DNA of 64,000 nt. Origin: JALYZC01 sp963725645 (GTDB taxonomy: Bacteria > Actinomycetota > Thermoleophilia > Solirubrobacterales > Solirubrobacteraceae). The stretch is taken from contig CAVRZD010000002.1 of assembly GCA_963725645.1 (NCBI GenBank), forward strand, positions 372,001 through 436,000, in the 5' to 3' direction. A program made the position numbers and the translations under genes. Below the pieces are notes generated by a model. The model was given only the letters and a program-made list of their open reading frames with translations, did not search any database and was not told where the DNA came from. The stretch's first letter is position 1, and the number at the start of each line of letters is the position of its first letter. Shown here piece by piece: positions 22,583 to 33,048 of the stretch.

Positions 22583-23935
22583 CTACAGCGCCAGTGCGGC
22601 CGGATGCTCGAGCAGCGCGCGGAGGCGGCCCAGGAACTCGGCCGCCTCCGCGCCGTAGAGGATGCGGTGGTCGCAGGCGAGCGTCACGGGCATGACGTGG
22701 CCGGGCACGACCGCGCCGTCCCGCACCACCGGCCGCTCGACCAGCGCGCCGACCGCGAGGATCGCCGCCTGCGGCGGGTTGATCACGGCGGTGAAGTTGC
22801 TGATGCCGTACATCCCGAGGTTGGAGACCGTGAACGTGCCGCCTGACAGCTCCGGCGGCGTGATGCTGCCGTCGCGCACCCGCGCGGCGAGGGCGCGCGT
22901 TTCGCGCGCGATCTCCCCGAGGGCCTTGCCGTCGGCGTCGAACACGACCGGGACGACCAGAGAGCCCTCGCCGGCCACCGCGACGCCGACGTTCACCCGC
23001 GAGAAGAGCTCGAAGTGCCCGTCGCGGTACGCGCCGTTGGCGCGCGGGAACTCCCGCAGGGCGAGCGCGGAGGCCTTGACGATCATGTCGTTGTAGGAGG
23101 GCACGACGGCCCCCTCGCCCGCCATCGCCTTCAGCTCCTCGCGCGCGCGCACGGCGGCGTCCATGTCGATCTCGTCCTCGAGCGTGAACTCGGGCACGGT
23201 GGCCTTGGCCTCGGCCATGCGCCGCGCGATGACCTGCTGGGTGCGGGTGAGCTCCTGCACGCGGACCTCGCCCTTGACCGTGGCCAGGTCGCCGGGCGCC
23301 TCGGGGGCGGGCGCGGGTGTGGGCACGGGCTCGGCGACGGGCGCGGGTTGCGCCGGGGCGGCGGCTGGCCCCCCGTCCGGGATGACGGCGGCCTGCACGT
23401 CGGCCTTGACGATCCGCCCGCCGGGTCCGCTGCCGCTGAGGGCGGCGAGGTCGACGCCCTGCTCGCGCGCGATGCGGCGGGCGACGGGCGAGGCCTTCAC
23501 CCGCTCGCCCGGGGACGGCGCGGCCGCCGGCGTAGGAGCCGGCGCGGCCGCTGGGGGCGGGGGCGGTGCATCCTGCGTCGCCGCCGTGGCGGCGCCGTGC
23601 TCGCCCGCCGGCCCGGTGAGCGGGGCATCGGGCTCCTCGACCTCCAGCGGCGGCGCCTCGGCGGGCGCCGCGGCCGCGGCGGGATCGCCGCCGTTCGGCC
23701 CGCCGCCGTCGCCGATGCGCGCGATGACCTCGCCGATCGGCAGCGTCGCTCCCTCGTCGGCCAGGATCCGCAGCACGCCGTCCTGGTCGGCCTCGTAGGT
23801 CATCGTCGCCTTGTCGGTCTCGATCTCGACCAGCTCGTCGCCCCGGCGCACGTCGTCGCCGTCGCCCTTGAGCCAGCGCAGGATCGTGCCCTCCTCCATG
23901 GAGTCCGACAGGCGGGGCATGACGACGTCGGCCAC
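22583..23935 (-). CDS. pdhC: Dihydrolipoamide acyltransferase (E2)
   Basis: 450 aa. Domain order: a lipoyl domain (residues 1-76; lipoyl Lys in ETDKATMTYEA), a long Ala/Pro linker (77-145), the E3/E1-binding domain (about 148-185; ASPVARRIAREQGVDLAAL), a second Pro/Ala linker, then the catalytic domain (about 215-450). The usual DHRxxDG active-site motif reads DHRILYGAEAAEFL: the catalytic His is kept but the Asp position is Tyr. It forms the core of a 2-oxoacid dehydrogenase with the E1 genes at 28.7-30.7 kb and lpdA. GTG start at 23935, with TAGGCT 6 nt before. Confidence 0.93.
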   Translation of the reverse strand: MADVVMPRLSDSMEEGTILRWLKGDGDDVRRGDELVEIETDKATMTYEADQDGVLRILADEGATLPIGEVIARIGDGGGPNGGDPAAAAAPAEAPPLEVEEPDAPLTGPAGEHGAATAATQDAPPPPPAAAPAPTPAAAPSPGERVKASPVARRIAREQGVDLAALSGSGPGGRIVKADVQAAVIPDGGPAAAPAQPAPVAEPVPTPAPAPEAPGDLATVKGEVRVQELTRTQQVIARRMAEAKATVPEFTLEDEIDMDAAVRAREELKAMAGEGAVVPSYNDMIVKASALALREFPRANGAYRDGHFELFSRVNVGVAVAGEGSLVVPVVFDADGKALGEIARETRALAARVRDGSITPPELSGGTFTVSNLGMYGISNFTAVINPPQAAILAVGALVERPVVRDGAVVPGHVMPVTLACDHRILYGAEAAEFLGRLRALLEHPAALAL

Positions 23936-23941
23936 GCCCCG

Positions 23942-23947
23942 AGCCTA
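23942..23947 (-). promoter_or_regulatory. -10 box TAGGCT, leaderless pdhC
   Basis: TAGGCT ends 6 nt before the pdhC GTG. It gives the E2 gene its own possible promoter, in addition to read-through from the signalling genes 29 nt upstream. Confidence 0.45.
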
Positions 23948-23964
23948 CAACCCGCCGCGACCGG

Positions 23965-25736
23965 TCAGGCGCCCGCGCCCTCGCGGCCGTCGACGACGTC
24001 GAGCCGGCTGCCGAGCAGCGAAGCCATGCGCTCCGGTGGCTGGGGTCGGGCGAAGTAGAAGCCCTGGGCGTAGCGGCACCCGATCCGCCGCAGCTCCTCG
24101 ACCTGCGCGGCCGTCTCCACGCCCTCGGCGATCGCCACGAGCCCCAGCGCTCCGGCGAGCCCGACGACCGTGGAGACGATCGGAGAGTCCTGGGGATCGC
24201 GTCCGAGGCCCATCACGAAGGACCGATCGACCTTGAGCTCGTCCACCGGCAGGCGCTTGAGCAGCGCCAGCGACGCATACCCCGTGCCGAAGTCGTCGAG
24301 CGAGATGCGCACGCCCTGGCCCTTCAGCGCCTCGAGCGTCTGCAGCGCCGACTCGGTGTCCTCGAGGACGGTGCTCTCGGTGATCTCCAGCGACAGGCGG
24401 GCCGGGTCCATTCCGGTCTCGTCGAGCACGTCGGCCACGACGTCCACGAGGTCGGGCTGGCCGAGCTGGCGGGTGGACAGGTTGACCGAGATCCTCGGCG
24501 TCGGCGTCCCGGCCTCCTCCCAGCGCTTCCACTGCCGGCACGCCTCGCGCAGCACCCACGAGCCGAGCGGCACGATCAGCCCCGTCTCCTCGGTCAGCGC
24601 GATGAACTGGTCGGGGCCGACCAGCCCGCGCGTCGGATGCTCCCAGCGCACGAGCGACTCGACGCCGGCCAGCTCGCCGGTCTGGAGGTCCACCGCCGGC
24701 TGGTAGAAGACGCGGAACTCTCCGCGGTCGAGCGCGCGGTGCAGCGCGTTCTCGATCTCCAGGCGATCGACGGCGCGTGCGCGCATGGCCGAGTCGAACA
24801 GCTCGTAGCGCGACTTCCCGCGCTCCTTGGCGCGGTACATCGCCGCGTCGGCGTCGCGGATCAACGCCTCCGCGCGCGAATCCTCGCGGCCGGTGGTGAG
24901 CGCGATGCCGAGGCTGGTGGTGAGGAATGCCTCGTTGTCGTCGAGCGTGAACGGGGCGCCGACGGCCGCGGCCACGCGCTCGGCGATCAGCACCGCGTCG
25001 CGCTCGCCCCCGACATCGTCGCAGAGGATCGTGAACTCGTCGCCGCCGAAGCGCGCGACGGTGTCACCCGGGCGCACGACGCCCCGGAGGCGATAGGCCA
25101 CGTCGACGAGGAGCCGGTCGCCGGCGTCGTGGCCGAGCGAGTCGTTGACCACCTTGAAGCGGTCGAGGTCCAGGAAGAGCACGGCGATCCCGAGGGAGCT
25201 GCGCTGGGCGCGCGCGAGCGCCTGCTCCAGCCGGTCCAGGAAGAGCGCGCGGTTGGGCAGTCCCGTCAGCGGGTCGTGCAGCGCCTGGTGGGCCAGCGCC
25301 ACCTCCGCGCGCTTGCGCTCGATCGCGTACCGGATCGAGCGGGCGATGAGCACGTCGTCGACCCGTCCCTTGATCAGGTAGTCCTGCGCGCCGTGCTGAA
25401 CGGCGTTGAGTGCGAGGTTCTCGTCGTCGAGGCCGGTGAGCACGACGATCGGGATGTCGGGCGCGGCCGCCTGCATCTGGGTGACCGCCTCCAGCTCGAC
25501 GGCGTCGGGGAGGGATAGGTCGAGGAGCACGCACGCGGCCTTGGTCTCGACCACCTGCGTGCGCGCGTCCGCCAGCGTCTCGACGTGGACCAGCTCGACC
25601 TGGTCCTCGAGGGCGACGCGCAGCATCTCCCGCACGAGGACCGCGTCGCCCGGGTTGTCCTCGACGAGCAGCAGGCGCAGCTGGCCCACGTCCGACTCGG
25701 TGACGTCGGAGATCGAGAGGGCTGAGGCCGACGGGA

Positions 25737-25740
<4 letters not shown>
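23965..25740 (-). CDS. REC-GGDEF-EAL c-di-GMP enzyme
   Basis: 591 aa. Receiver domain at about residues 20-140 (LLLVEDNPGD acid pocket, phospho-acceptor Asp in VLLDLSLPD), GGDEF domain about 160-320 (intact RFGGDEFTIL, so diguanylate cyclase activity is likely), and EAL domain about 335-580. The EAL motif reads ESL (LAGVESLVRW), a tolerated change, and the DDFGTGYASL loop is intact, so phosphodiesterase activity is possible. The ATG at 25740 overlaps the response-regulator stop by 4 nt. It is the third gene of a kinase-regulator-effector operon set between pdhB and pdhC. Confidence 0.93.
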
Positions 25741-26179
<439 letters not shown>

Positions 26180-26183
<4 letters not shown>

Positions 26184-28606
26184 CGACTCCTCCGCTCGGA
26201 CGCCGCGAGCGTGAACTTGAACACGCTGCCGGCGTCTGCGTTCGGCTCGACCCAGATGCGGCCGCCGTGATGTTCCACGATCTTCTTGCAGATGGCGAGT
26301 CCGATGCCCGTGCCGGGGTAGGCGTCGCGTCCGTGCAGGCGCTGGAACATCTTGAAGATGCGCTCCGCGTGGCGCGGCTCGATGCCGATGCCGTTGTCGG
26401 ACACCGCGAAGCGCCACTCGGTGCCGCCCTCCTCGGCCGCGGCCGTCACCCGCACGCGCGGCGCGTCGTCGCCGTGGAACTTCAGGGCGTTGGAGATCAG
26501 GTTCTGGAACAGCTGGCCCAGCTCGCGCTCGTCGCCGCGCACCGTCGGCAGCTCGCCGATCTCGACTTCCGCGCCGGTCTCGGCCAGGGGTGCGCTCAGC
26601 GCGTCGACCGCCCGTCGCGCGACGGCTCCGGCGTCCACGTCGGTCAGCTCGCGGTCGCCGCGCCCGACGCGTGAGAAGGCGAGCAGGTCGTCGATCAGCG
26701 CCTGCATCCGGTTGACCCCGTCGACCGTGTAGCCGATGAACTCGTCCGCATCCTCGTCGAGCCGGCCCTCGTAGCGCTTCTGCAGCAGCTGCACGAACCC
26801 GGCCACCATCCGCAGCGGCTCGGAGAGGTCGTGGCTGGCGACGTAGGCGAACTGCTCCAGGTCGGCGTTCGAGCGTTCCAGGTCCGACGCGCGGGCGCGC
26901 AGCTCGGCGGCGGTCGCGGCCAGCTCGTCCTCGGCGCGCTTGCGCTGGATGAACCCCCCGAGCTGCGTGCCGATGGTCGCCATCAGATCGACCAGCTCGT
27001 GCTCGGGTGCCTGGATCTCCGGACTGAAGAAGTCGATCACGCCGACGACCTCGCCGTCGCTCACCAGCGGCAGGCCGATCGCCCCGTGCAGGCCGCTCTC
27101 GGCGGCGGCGCGTGCCCGGGGGAAGGCGGGCTCGTTCTCGGCGTCGCGGATCCAGACCGGCTCACCGCCCTGCCACACGCGCCCCGGCAGGCCCTCCCCG
27201 CGCGCGAGGGCGATCTCCAGCGTGGCCTCCTCGAAGGCGTCGACGTCCGCCCCGGGCGCGTGCCATGTCGCACGGCAGCGCAGACGCTCGCCGTCGGACT
27301 CGGGCGTCCACAGGCCGCCGGCCGGCCAGCCCATGCTCCCGCCGATGGCCGCGAGGAAGCGCGGGGCCGCGTCCTCGAGCGACGGGCTCTCGACCAGGAC
27401 GGAGGCGACGCCGACCTGCGCCGTCAGGTAGCGCTCGGTGCGCTTGCGCTCGGTGAGGTCGCGGATCACCCCGGTGAAGGCCCGTCGCTCGCCCCGGCGC
27501 CACTCGCCGAGGGAGACCTCGAGCGGGAACTCGGTGCCGTCGCTGCGCCGGCCGACCAGTTCGATCGTGCGCGCGATGACGTCTCCGCGGCCGGTCTCGA
27601 GGCGGCGGGCGAAGGCCTGGCGGTGCGCGTCGACGAAGCGCTCGGGCACCAGCACGGTCAGCTCCTTGCCGAGGACGTCCTCCGGCTCGTAGCCGAACAT
27701 GCCGCGGGCGGCGTCGTTCCAGAACGCGATGCGGCCGTCCTCCTCGGCCGAGACGATCGCATCGGTGACCGACTCCGTCACCGTTTCGAAGCGCTGGGCG
27801 GAGTCGCGCAGCTCCTGCTCGACCCGCCGGCGGTCGGAGATGTCCTCCATCTGCGAGATGAAGTAGAGCGGTTCGTCGCGGAAGCCGGGCACGACGGAGG
27901 AGGACAGCGACACCCAGACGGGCGAGCCGTCCGGGCGGAGGTAGCGCTTCTCGGTACGGAACGTCTTGATCTCCCCCGCGGCCAGCCGGCGCATCGCGTC
28001 GGCATCGGCCTCGACGTCGTCCGGGTGTGTGACCTCGCGCACCGCGCGGCCGGTCAGCTGGTCCTGCGAGTGTCCCGTCATTTCGCACAGCGCGCGGTTG
28101 ACGCGCAGGAAGCGGCCGTCGGTGCTCGTCATCGACATGCCGATCGCCGCGTTGTCGAATGCGCTGCCGAAGCGCTCCTCGGCCTCGCGGCGGTCCGTGA
28201 TGTCCTTGCCGACCGCGTAGAGGAGCTGCTCCTCCAGCCCGGCCTGGGCGCTGAACAGGATCCAGCGCCAGCCGCCGTCCTTGTGCTCGAAACGCAGCTC
28301 GAAGTCACGCGTCTCGTGGTCGCCGCCCGCCAGCGCCATCGCCTCGGCGGCTGTGCGCTCGCGATCGTCGGGGTGGACGAGCTCGAGGTACGGACGCGCG
28401 CGCAGATCCTCCGCGGTCCAGCCCAGCGTGCGCTCCCACGCCGGGTTGGCGTGCTTGATGTAGCCGTCGAACCCGGCGGTGACGAGGAGGTCGACCGAGA
28501 GCGCGAAGAGTCGCTCCGCGACGCCGGCGAAGCCGACGTCGGGCGCAGCGCCCGCATCAGTGCCCTCTGTTCCCGTCCCTGGGTCCAGAGCGCCTGGGGT
28601 ACCCAT
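26180..28606 (-). CDS. PAS/GAF sensor histidine kinase
   Basis: 808 aa, with no obvious membrane helix, so cytoplasmic. Three PAS/PAC units (about residues 30-145, 145-270 and 270-395; each ends in a DITDRREAEER-like linker), a GAF domain (about 405-550), a coiled linker, a HisKA domain with phospho-acceptor His in YVASHDLSEPLRMV (about 585), and a HATPase domain (NLISNALKF, DNGIGIEP, GTGIGLAICKKI). The His-box and kinase type match bacteriophytochrome-like kinases. The signal is unknown. It starts the three-gene signalling operon. The gap to pdhB is 71 nt, without a strong terminator. Confidence 0.93.
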
Positions 28607-28677
28607 GTCGTGCGTTATGCCTGACCCTCTCCGTTGCGCGAGCCTGCACGGCGCCCGCGGGCATGGTACCGCGGAGC

Positions 28678-29664
28678 TCAGAGATCGCGGAACGTGGCGA
28701 GCACGGCCTCGACCACCTGCGGCTCGTGCGGGAAGGCGATCTGCTCCAGCGGTTTGGAGTAGGGCATCGGAAGGTCGGCTCCGGTCACCCGCGCGACGGG
28801 GGCGTCGAGGTCGTCGAACGCCTGCTCCTGGACGAGCGCGGCGATGTTCGCCCCGACCCCGCCGTGCGGCCAGCCCTCCTCGACGACGACGCAGCGGTTG
28901 GTCTTGCGCACCGAGGCCAGGATCGTGTCGAGGTCCAGCGGCCGCAGCGTGCGCGGGTCGATCACCTCCGCCTCGACGTCGTGCTCGTCGGCGAGCACGT
29001 CGGCGGCCTTCTCGGCCGTCACGGCCATCCGCGAGATGCCGACGATGGTGGCGTCGGCGCCGTCGCGCCGGATCGCCGCGCGGCCGAAGTCGGCCACATG
29101 GTCCTCGTCCTCCGGGACGTCGCCGCGCTGGCCGTAGAGGTACTCGTGCTCGATGAAGATCACCGGGTTGTCGTCGCGGATCGCGGCCTTCAGCAGCCCC
29201 TTCGCGTCGGCGGCGGTGGAGGGCACGGCGACGAGCAGCCCGGGCACCTGCAGGAACATCGCCTCGAGGCAGTGCGAGTGGGTGGGCCCGAGCTGGTGCC
29301 CGGCGCCCTGCGGCATTCGGATCACCAGCGGCACCTTCGCCTGACCGCCGAACATGTAATGGATGTGCGCGGCGTGGTTGACGATCTGGTCGAAGGCCAG
29401 CAGCGAGAAGTTGATCGTCATGAGCTCCACGACCGGCCGCAGCCCGGTCATGGCGGCGCCGACGCCCATCCCGACGATCGTGTTCTCCGAGATCGGCGTG
29501 TCGCGCACGCGCCGCTCGCCGAACTCGTCGAGGAGGCCGGCCGTGACCTTGAACGCGCCGTTGAAGACCCCGATGTCCTCGCCCATCAGCATCACCGACT
29601 CGTCGCGGCGCATCTCCTCGCGCAGCGCCGTGTTCAGCGCCTCCCGGTAGCGCATCACGGTCAT
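28678..29664 (-). CDS. pdhB: 2-oxoacid dehydrogenase E1 component, beta subunit
   Basis: 328 aa. It starts with YREALNTALREEMRRDESVMLMGEDIG, the E1-beta signature, with the Glu that activates TPP. Other marks are RDTPISENTIVGMGVGAAMTGLRPVVELM and HCLEAMFLQVPGLLVAVPST. It pairs with the alpha subunit to decarboxylate a 2-oxoacid and transfer the acyl group to lipoyl-E2. The ATG at 29664 overlaps the alpha stop by 4 nt. Pyruvate is the likeliest substrate; branched-chain or acetoin dehydrogenases are close relatives. Confidence 0.93.
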   Translation of the reverse strand: MTVMRYREALNTALREEMRRDESVMLMGEDIGVFNGAFKVTAGLLDEFGERRVRDTPISENTIVGMGVGAAMTGLRPVVELMTINFSLLAFDQIVNHAAHIHYMFGGQAKVPLVIRMPQGAGHQLGPTHSHCLEAMFLQVPGLLVAVPSTAADAKGLLKAAIRDDNPVIFIEHEYLYGQRGDVPEDEDHVADFGRAAIRRDGADATIVGISRMAVTAEKAADVLADEHDVEAEVIDPRTLRPLDLDTILASVRKTNRCVVVEEGWPHGGVGANIAALVQEQAFDDLDAPVARVTGADLPMPYSKPLEQIAFPHEPQVVEAVLATFRDL

Positions 29665-30749
29665 CGCTCGTCCTCCCCCCGATGGACGCCGGCCGAGCGC
29701 TCGTCGATCGAGTACCACCCCTGGACCTGGGCCCCGAGCACGTACACGTCGTCGTACAGCGACGCGGGCTCGGGAAACGGGGACGCGTCGGCGAATGTCA
29801 CGGCCTCGTCCACGCGCGCCTGGGCGCGGCGGTCGAGCTCGTCGCGCTCGGCGGCGCTCACCACGCCCTCCGCCACGAGCCGGTCGCCGAAGGTGGCGAT
29901 CGGATCGCGCCGCCGCCAGGACTCGACCTGCTCCTTGGTGCGGTACTCCTCGGGGTCGGCCATCGAGTGGCCGCGGAAGCGGTAGGTGACCGCCTCGACC
30001 AGCGTCGGGCGGCGCTCCTCGCGCGCCACGCGCAGGGCGTCGGACACCACGGCCTGGGTGTCGACGACGTCCATGCCGTCGCAGCGCATGCCGGGCACGC
30101 CGAACGACTCGCCCTTGCGCTGGAGGTTCGTCACGGCCGAGTGGCGCTCGAGCGACGTGCCCATCCCGAACTGGTTGTTGGTCACCATGAACACGACGGG
30201 CAGCCGCCAGAGGGCCGCCAGGTTCATCGTCTCGCCGAACGTGCCCTGGTTCGAGGCGCCGTCGCCGAACGTGCACACCGTCGCGTCGCCGGTGTCGAGG
30301 TAGTCCGAGGCGAGGCCCATCCCGGCGGCGAGCGGCAGGTTGCCGCCGACGATCCCGTAGCCGCCCATGAAACGGCGCTCCAGGTCGAACATGTGCATCG
30401 AGCCGCCGCGTCCGCGCGAGCAGCCGTCGACGCGTCCGAACAGCTCCGCCATGACCGCGTTCGGGCCGGTGCCGCGCGCGAGCGCGTGGCCGTGCGAGCG
30501 GTAGGTCGAGACGAGGTAGTCGGCGTCGCGCATCGCGCGCGCCGCGCCGACGATCGTGGCCTCCTCGCCGATCGCGAGGTGGAGGAAGCCGCCGACCTTG
30601 GCCTTGGCGTACATCTCGCCGGCGCGCTCCTCGAAGCGCCGGATCAGCAGCATGGCCTCCAACCACTCCCGCGCGACGGCGGGGTCGGGCAGCGGCCGCG
30701 GGCCGGGGTCGCCCGGCCCCTCGACGGCTGCGATCACGCGGTCGGCCAT
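29661..30749 (-). CDS. pdhA: 2-oxoacid dehydrogenase E1 component, alpha subunit
   Basis: 362 aa. The TPP-binding motif begins GDGASNQGTFGETMN (near residue 165) and ends in NN. The N-terminal FEERAGEMYAKAKVGGFLHL, YRSHGHALARG and the phosphorylation-loop-like TYRFRGHSMADPEEYR are E1-alpha hallmarks. It forms a heterotetramer with the beta subunit. ATG at 30749 with GAGGA ribosome site; TAAGGT lies 10 nt upstream. The same-strand gene order is lpdA, a DsbA-like gene, a small gene, pdhA, pdhB. Confidence 0.94.
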   Translation of the reverse strand: MADRVIAAVEGPGDPGPRPLPDPAVAREWLEAMLLIRRFEERAGEMYAKAKVGGFLHLAIGEEATIVGAARAMRDADYLVSTYRSHGHALARGTGPNAVMAELFGRVDGCSRGRGGSMHMFDLERRFMGGYGIVGGNLPLAAGMGLASDYLDTGDATVCTFGDGASNQGTFGETMNLAALWRLPVVFMVTNNQFGMGTSLERHSAVTNLQRKGESFGVPGMRCDGMDVVDTQAVVSDALRVAREERRPTLVEAVTYRFRGHSMADPEEYRTKEQVESWRRRDPIATFGDRLVAEGVVSAAERDELDRRAQARVDEAVTFADASPFPEPASLYDDVYVLGAQVQGWYSIDERSAGVHRGEDER

Positions 30750-30804
30750 GTCCTCGGGCCACCTTAGCGCAGGGCATTTCTCGCGCTCGCGACGCCGCGC
30801 GCGG

Positions 30805-31056
30805 TCAGATCACGTCGACGTCCGCGCGCTCGCGCCAGGCGGCGATGAACTCCTCGGCCTCGAGCTGGGCGAGGTCGGCCTTCAACAGCCGAGCGAGTCG
30901 GCCGGCGGCCGCCGGCGTGCAGTCCCAGAACAGCTCGACCTCGCCGGAGTCGACGCCCACCACCTCGACGTGGTCGACGCGGTCGGGGCCGGCCAGGAAC
31001 GACGGGGCGGGACCCTTGCGCGAAACGATCACGCGGTAGGCGCGGTTGGCCTTCAC
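30805..31056 (-). CDS. Small conserved hypothetical protein
   Basis: 83 aa. It begins MKANRAYRVIVSRKGPAPSF and includes VELFWDCTPAAAGRLARLLKADL, a compact alpha/beta protein with no membrane helix. The GTG at 31056 overlaps the upstream stop by 4 nt (GTGA), and the coupling supports a real gene. It sits in the lpdA-pdhAB run. I do not recognise the family. Confidence 0.7.
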   Translation of the reverse strand: MKANRAYRVIVSRKGPAPSFLAGPDRVDHVEVVGVDSGEVELFWDCTPAAAGRLARLLKADLAQLEAEEFIAAWRERADVDVI

Positions 31057-31640
31057 GCCGCCTGCGTCCCTCGTAGCGCGTCGGCGGCGGCCTCCAGCTC
31101 CGCGTCGCCGTGGAACACTCGGTCGCCCACGCGCACGGCCGGGACGCCGTGCACGCCGGCGGCGGCGGCGTCCGCGGTCGCGCGCGCCAGCGCGTCGGCC
31201 ACCCCACGCGTCTCGGCCGCCTTGAGCACGGCCGCCGGGTGCAGCTCGCAGGCGGCGGCGGCGATCACCACGCTGTCCGGGTCCGACAGGTCGCGCCCGG
31301 CCGCGAACGCCTGGCGGAAGGCGGCGAGCGAGAACGCGACGACCCGGCCGATCGACTTCGCGTACGTGGCCACGCGCATGGCCAGCGCGGTGTCGCTCGG
31401 CCACCCCGGCGGCCACCGCAGCGGCTGGAGGCCGCGCGCGACCGCGAGGCGTTCGAGCTCGGCGCGGAAGATGTCGCGCTCCTCGGCGCAGCGGAAGGCG
31501 TCGAGCGCCCCGGCGCGCGGTAGCGCGGCGAGGTGGATCGGCTGCCACTCCGGCACCACGCCGAGCACCTCGGCGGCGCGCTCGGCCGCCAGGTAGGCCT
31601 CGGGGCTGGACAGGTCGTAGTAGAGGACCGGCTGGCTCAC
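31053..31640 (-). CDS. DsbA/2-hydroxychromene isomerase-like protein
   Basis: 195 aa, thioredoxin fold with an inserted helical domain, as in 2-hydroxychromene-2-carboxylate isomerase and GST-kappa. The N-terminal DLSSPEAYLAAERA fits the 'D.xSPYAYLA' motif; the CXXC of true DsbA is absent, which fits the isomerase/GST branch, where a Ser is used. The HGVPAVRVGDRVFHGDAEL stretch near residues 163-181 carries the cis-Pro loop. It is 6 nt downstream of lpdA and coupled to the next gene. A glutathione- or mycothiol-dependent role is inference. Confidence 0.85.
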   Translation of the reverse strand: MSQPVLYYDLSSPEAYLAAERAAEVLGVVPEWQPIHLAALPRAGALDAFRCAEERDIFRAELERLAVARGLQPLRWPPGWPSDTALAMRVATYAKSIGRVVAFSLAAFRQAFAAGRDLSDPDSVVIAAAACELHPAAVLKAAETRGVADALARATADAAAAGVHGVPAVRVGDRVFHGDAELEAAADALRGTQAA

Positions 31641-31646
31641 GGACGT

Positions 31647-33032
31647 CTACCCGTGGATCAGCCAGCCGTCGGCGGCCCGGGCGGCCTCCATCACCGCTTC
31701 GGCCAGCGTCGGATGACCGTGGATCGTGTGCGCCAGCTCCGGGTAACCGCCCTCGAGCTCCTTGGCGTTGACCAGCTCCTGGATCAGCTCGGTCGCCTTC
31801 GCGCCGACGATGTGGCCGCCGAGCAGCTCGCCGTAGCGCCGGTCGCCGACGATCTTGACGAGGCCCTGGCGGTCGCCGTACACGGTCCCCGCGCCCACGG
31901 CGCCGTACTGAACCTTGCCGACGGTCACGTCGTGACCCTGCTCGCGCGCCTCGGCCTCGGTCAGCCCGAACGAGGCGACGTTGGGCATGCAGAACGTCGC
32001 GCGCGGGACGTCGATGTAGGAGATCGCATGGGTCTCGAGGCCGGCGGCGTCCTCGACGGCGATCACGCCCTCGTCGGACGCCTTGTGCGCCAGCGCCGGG
32101 CCGTGCACGAGGTCGCCGATGGCGTAGACCCCGGGGCGCGACGTGCGCATCGCTCCGTCCACCTTGACCTGGCCGTTCTCGTCGAGCTCGATGCCGGCCT
32201 CGGCCAGGCCGAGGCCCTCCTCGTCGGGGCCGCGGCCGGTGGCGATGACGAGGTACTCCGCCTCGGCGGACTGGCCGTCGCCGTACGTGAAGGTGACGGA
32301 CCGGTCTGCGGGCGTGACGTCCTGCACCAGGGTTCCCGTCTGAACGGAGATGCCCTGCTTCTTGAAGGCCCGCTCCGCGAGCTTGGAGATGTCGGCGTCC
32401 TCGGTCGGCAGCACGCGCTCGAGCGCTTCGAACAGCGTCGTCTCGGTGCCGAGCCGCGCGTACGCCGAGGCGATCTCGGCGCCCGACGCCCCGGCGCCGA
32501 TGACCGCGATCGACGCCGGCAGCTCGCCCAGCAGCCAGGCGCCGGCGGTGTCGATCACCCGCCCGCCGAACTGCGTGCCCGGGACCGGCCGGGCGACCGA
32601 GCCGGTCGCGAGCACGACCACCCTGGCCTCGAGCTCGCGGCCGTCGAATTCTCCGCCGACCTTCACGTTGCCGTCCGCCGTGACCGCGCCGTGGCCGGTG
32701 ATGACCTCGATCGAGTTCTTCTTGAACAGGCCCGCGACGCCGCCCGTGAGGGTCTTGATCACCTTGTCGCGGCGCGCGCCGACCGCCGGGAAGTCGACCT
32801 TCGGCTCCTTCACCTTGATGCCGAACTCCGCGGCGTCGCGGATCTCGGAGAGCACTTCTGCCGACCGCAGGACCGCCTTCGCGGGGATGCAGGCGTAGTT
32901 CAGGCAGCGCCCGCCGACCACGTCGTCCTTCTCGACGACGGCGGTCTTGAAGCCGAGCTGCGCCGCCCGGATCGCGGCCACGTACCCGCCCGGACCGGAG
33001 CCGATGACGACGCAATCGAAGGAGTCGGCCAT
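31647..33032 (-). CDS. lpdA: Dihydrolipoyl dehydrogenase (E3)
   Basis: 461 aa. FAD motif VVIGSGPGGYVAAIRAAQLG at the N-terminus, redox-active disulfide in GGRCLNYACIPAKAVL (residues 40-55), NAD motif IAVIGAGASGAEIASAYARLG near 175, and the C-terminal His-Glu dyad in HTIHGHPTLAEAVMEAARA. It re-oxidises the lipoyl arms of E2. The ATG at 33032 follows TAGGCT by 8 nt with no ribosome site. The longer in-frame reading upstream runs through a palindromic element and is rejected. Confidence 0.96.
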   Translation of the reverse strand: MADSFDCVVIGSGPGGYVAAIRAAQLGFKTAVVEKDDVVGGRCLNYACIPAKAVLRSAEVLSEIRDAAEFGIKVKEPKVDFPAVGARRDKVIKTLTGGVAGLFKKNSIEVITGHGAVTADGNVKVGGEFDGRELEARVVVLATGSVARPVPGTQFGGRVIDTAGAWLLGELPASIAVIGAGASGAEIASAYARLGTETTLFEALERVLPTEDADISKLAERAFKKQGISVQTGTLVQDVTPADRSVTFTYGDGQSAEAEYLVIATGRGPDEEGLGLAEAGIELDENGQVKVDGAMRTSRPGVYAIGDLVHGPALAHKASDEGVIAVEDAAGLETHAISYIDVPRATFCMPNVASFGLTEAEAREQGHDVTVGKVQYGAVGAGTVYGDRQGLVKIVGDRRYGELLGGHIVGAKATELIQELVNAKELEGGYPELAHTIHGHPTLAEAVMEAARAADGWLIHG

Positions 33033-33040
33033 ACGGCTTG

Positions 33041-33046
33041 AGCCTA
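33041..33046 (-). promoter_or_regulatory. -10 box TAGGCT, possible leaderless lpdA
   Basis: TAGGCT ends 8 nt before the lpdA ATG and is directly next to the left arm of the large palindrome at 33049-33192. Confidence 0.45.
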
Positions 33047-33048
33047 TA

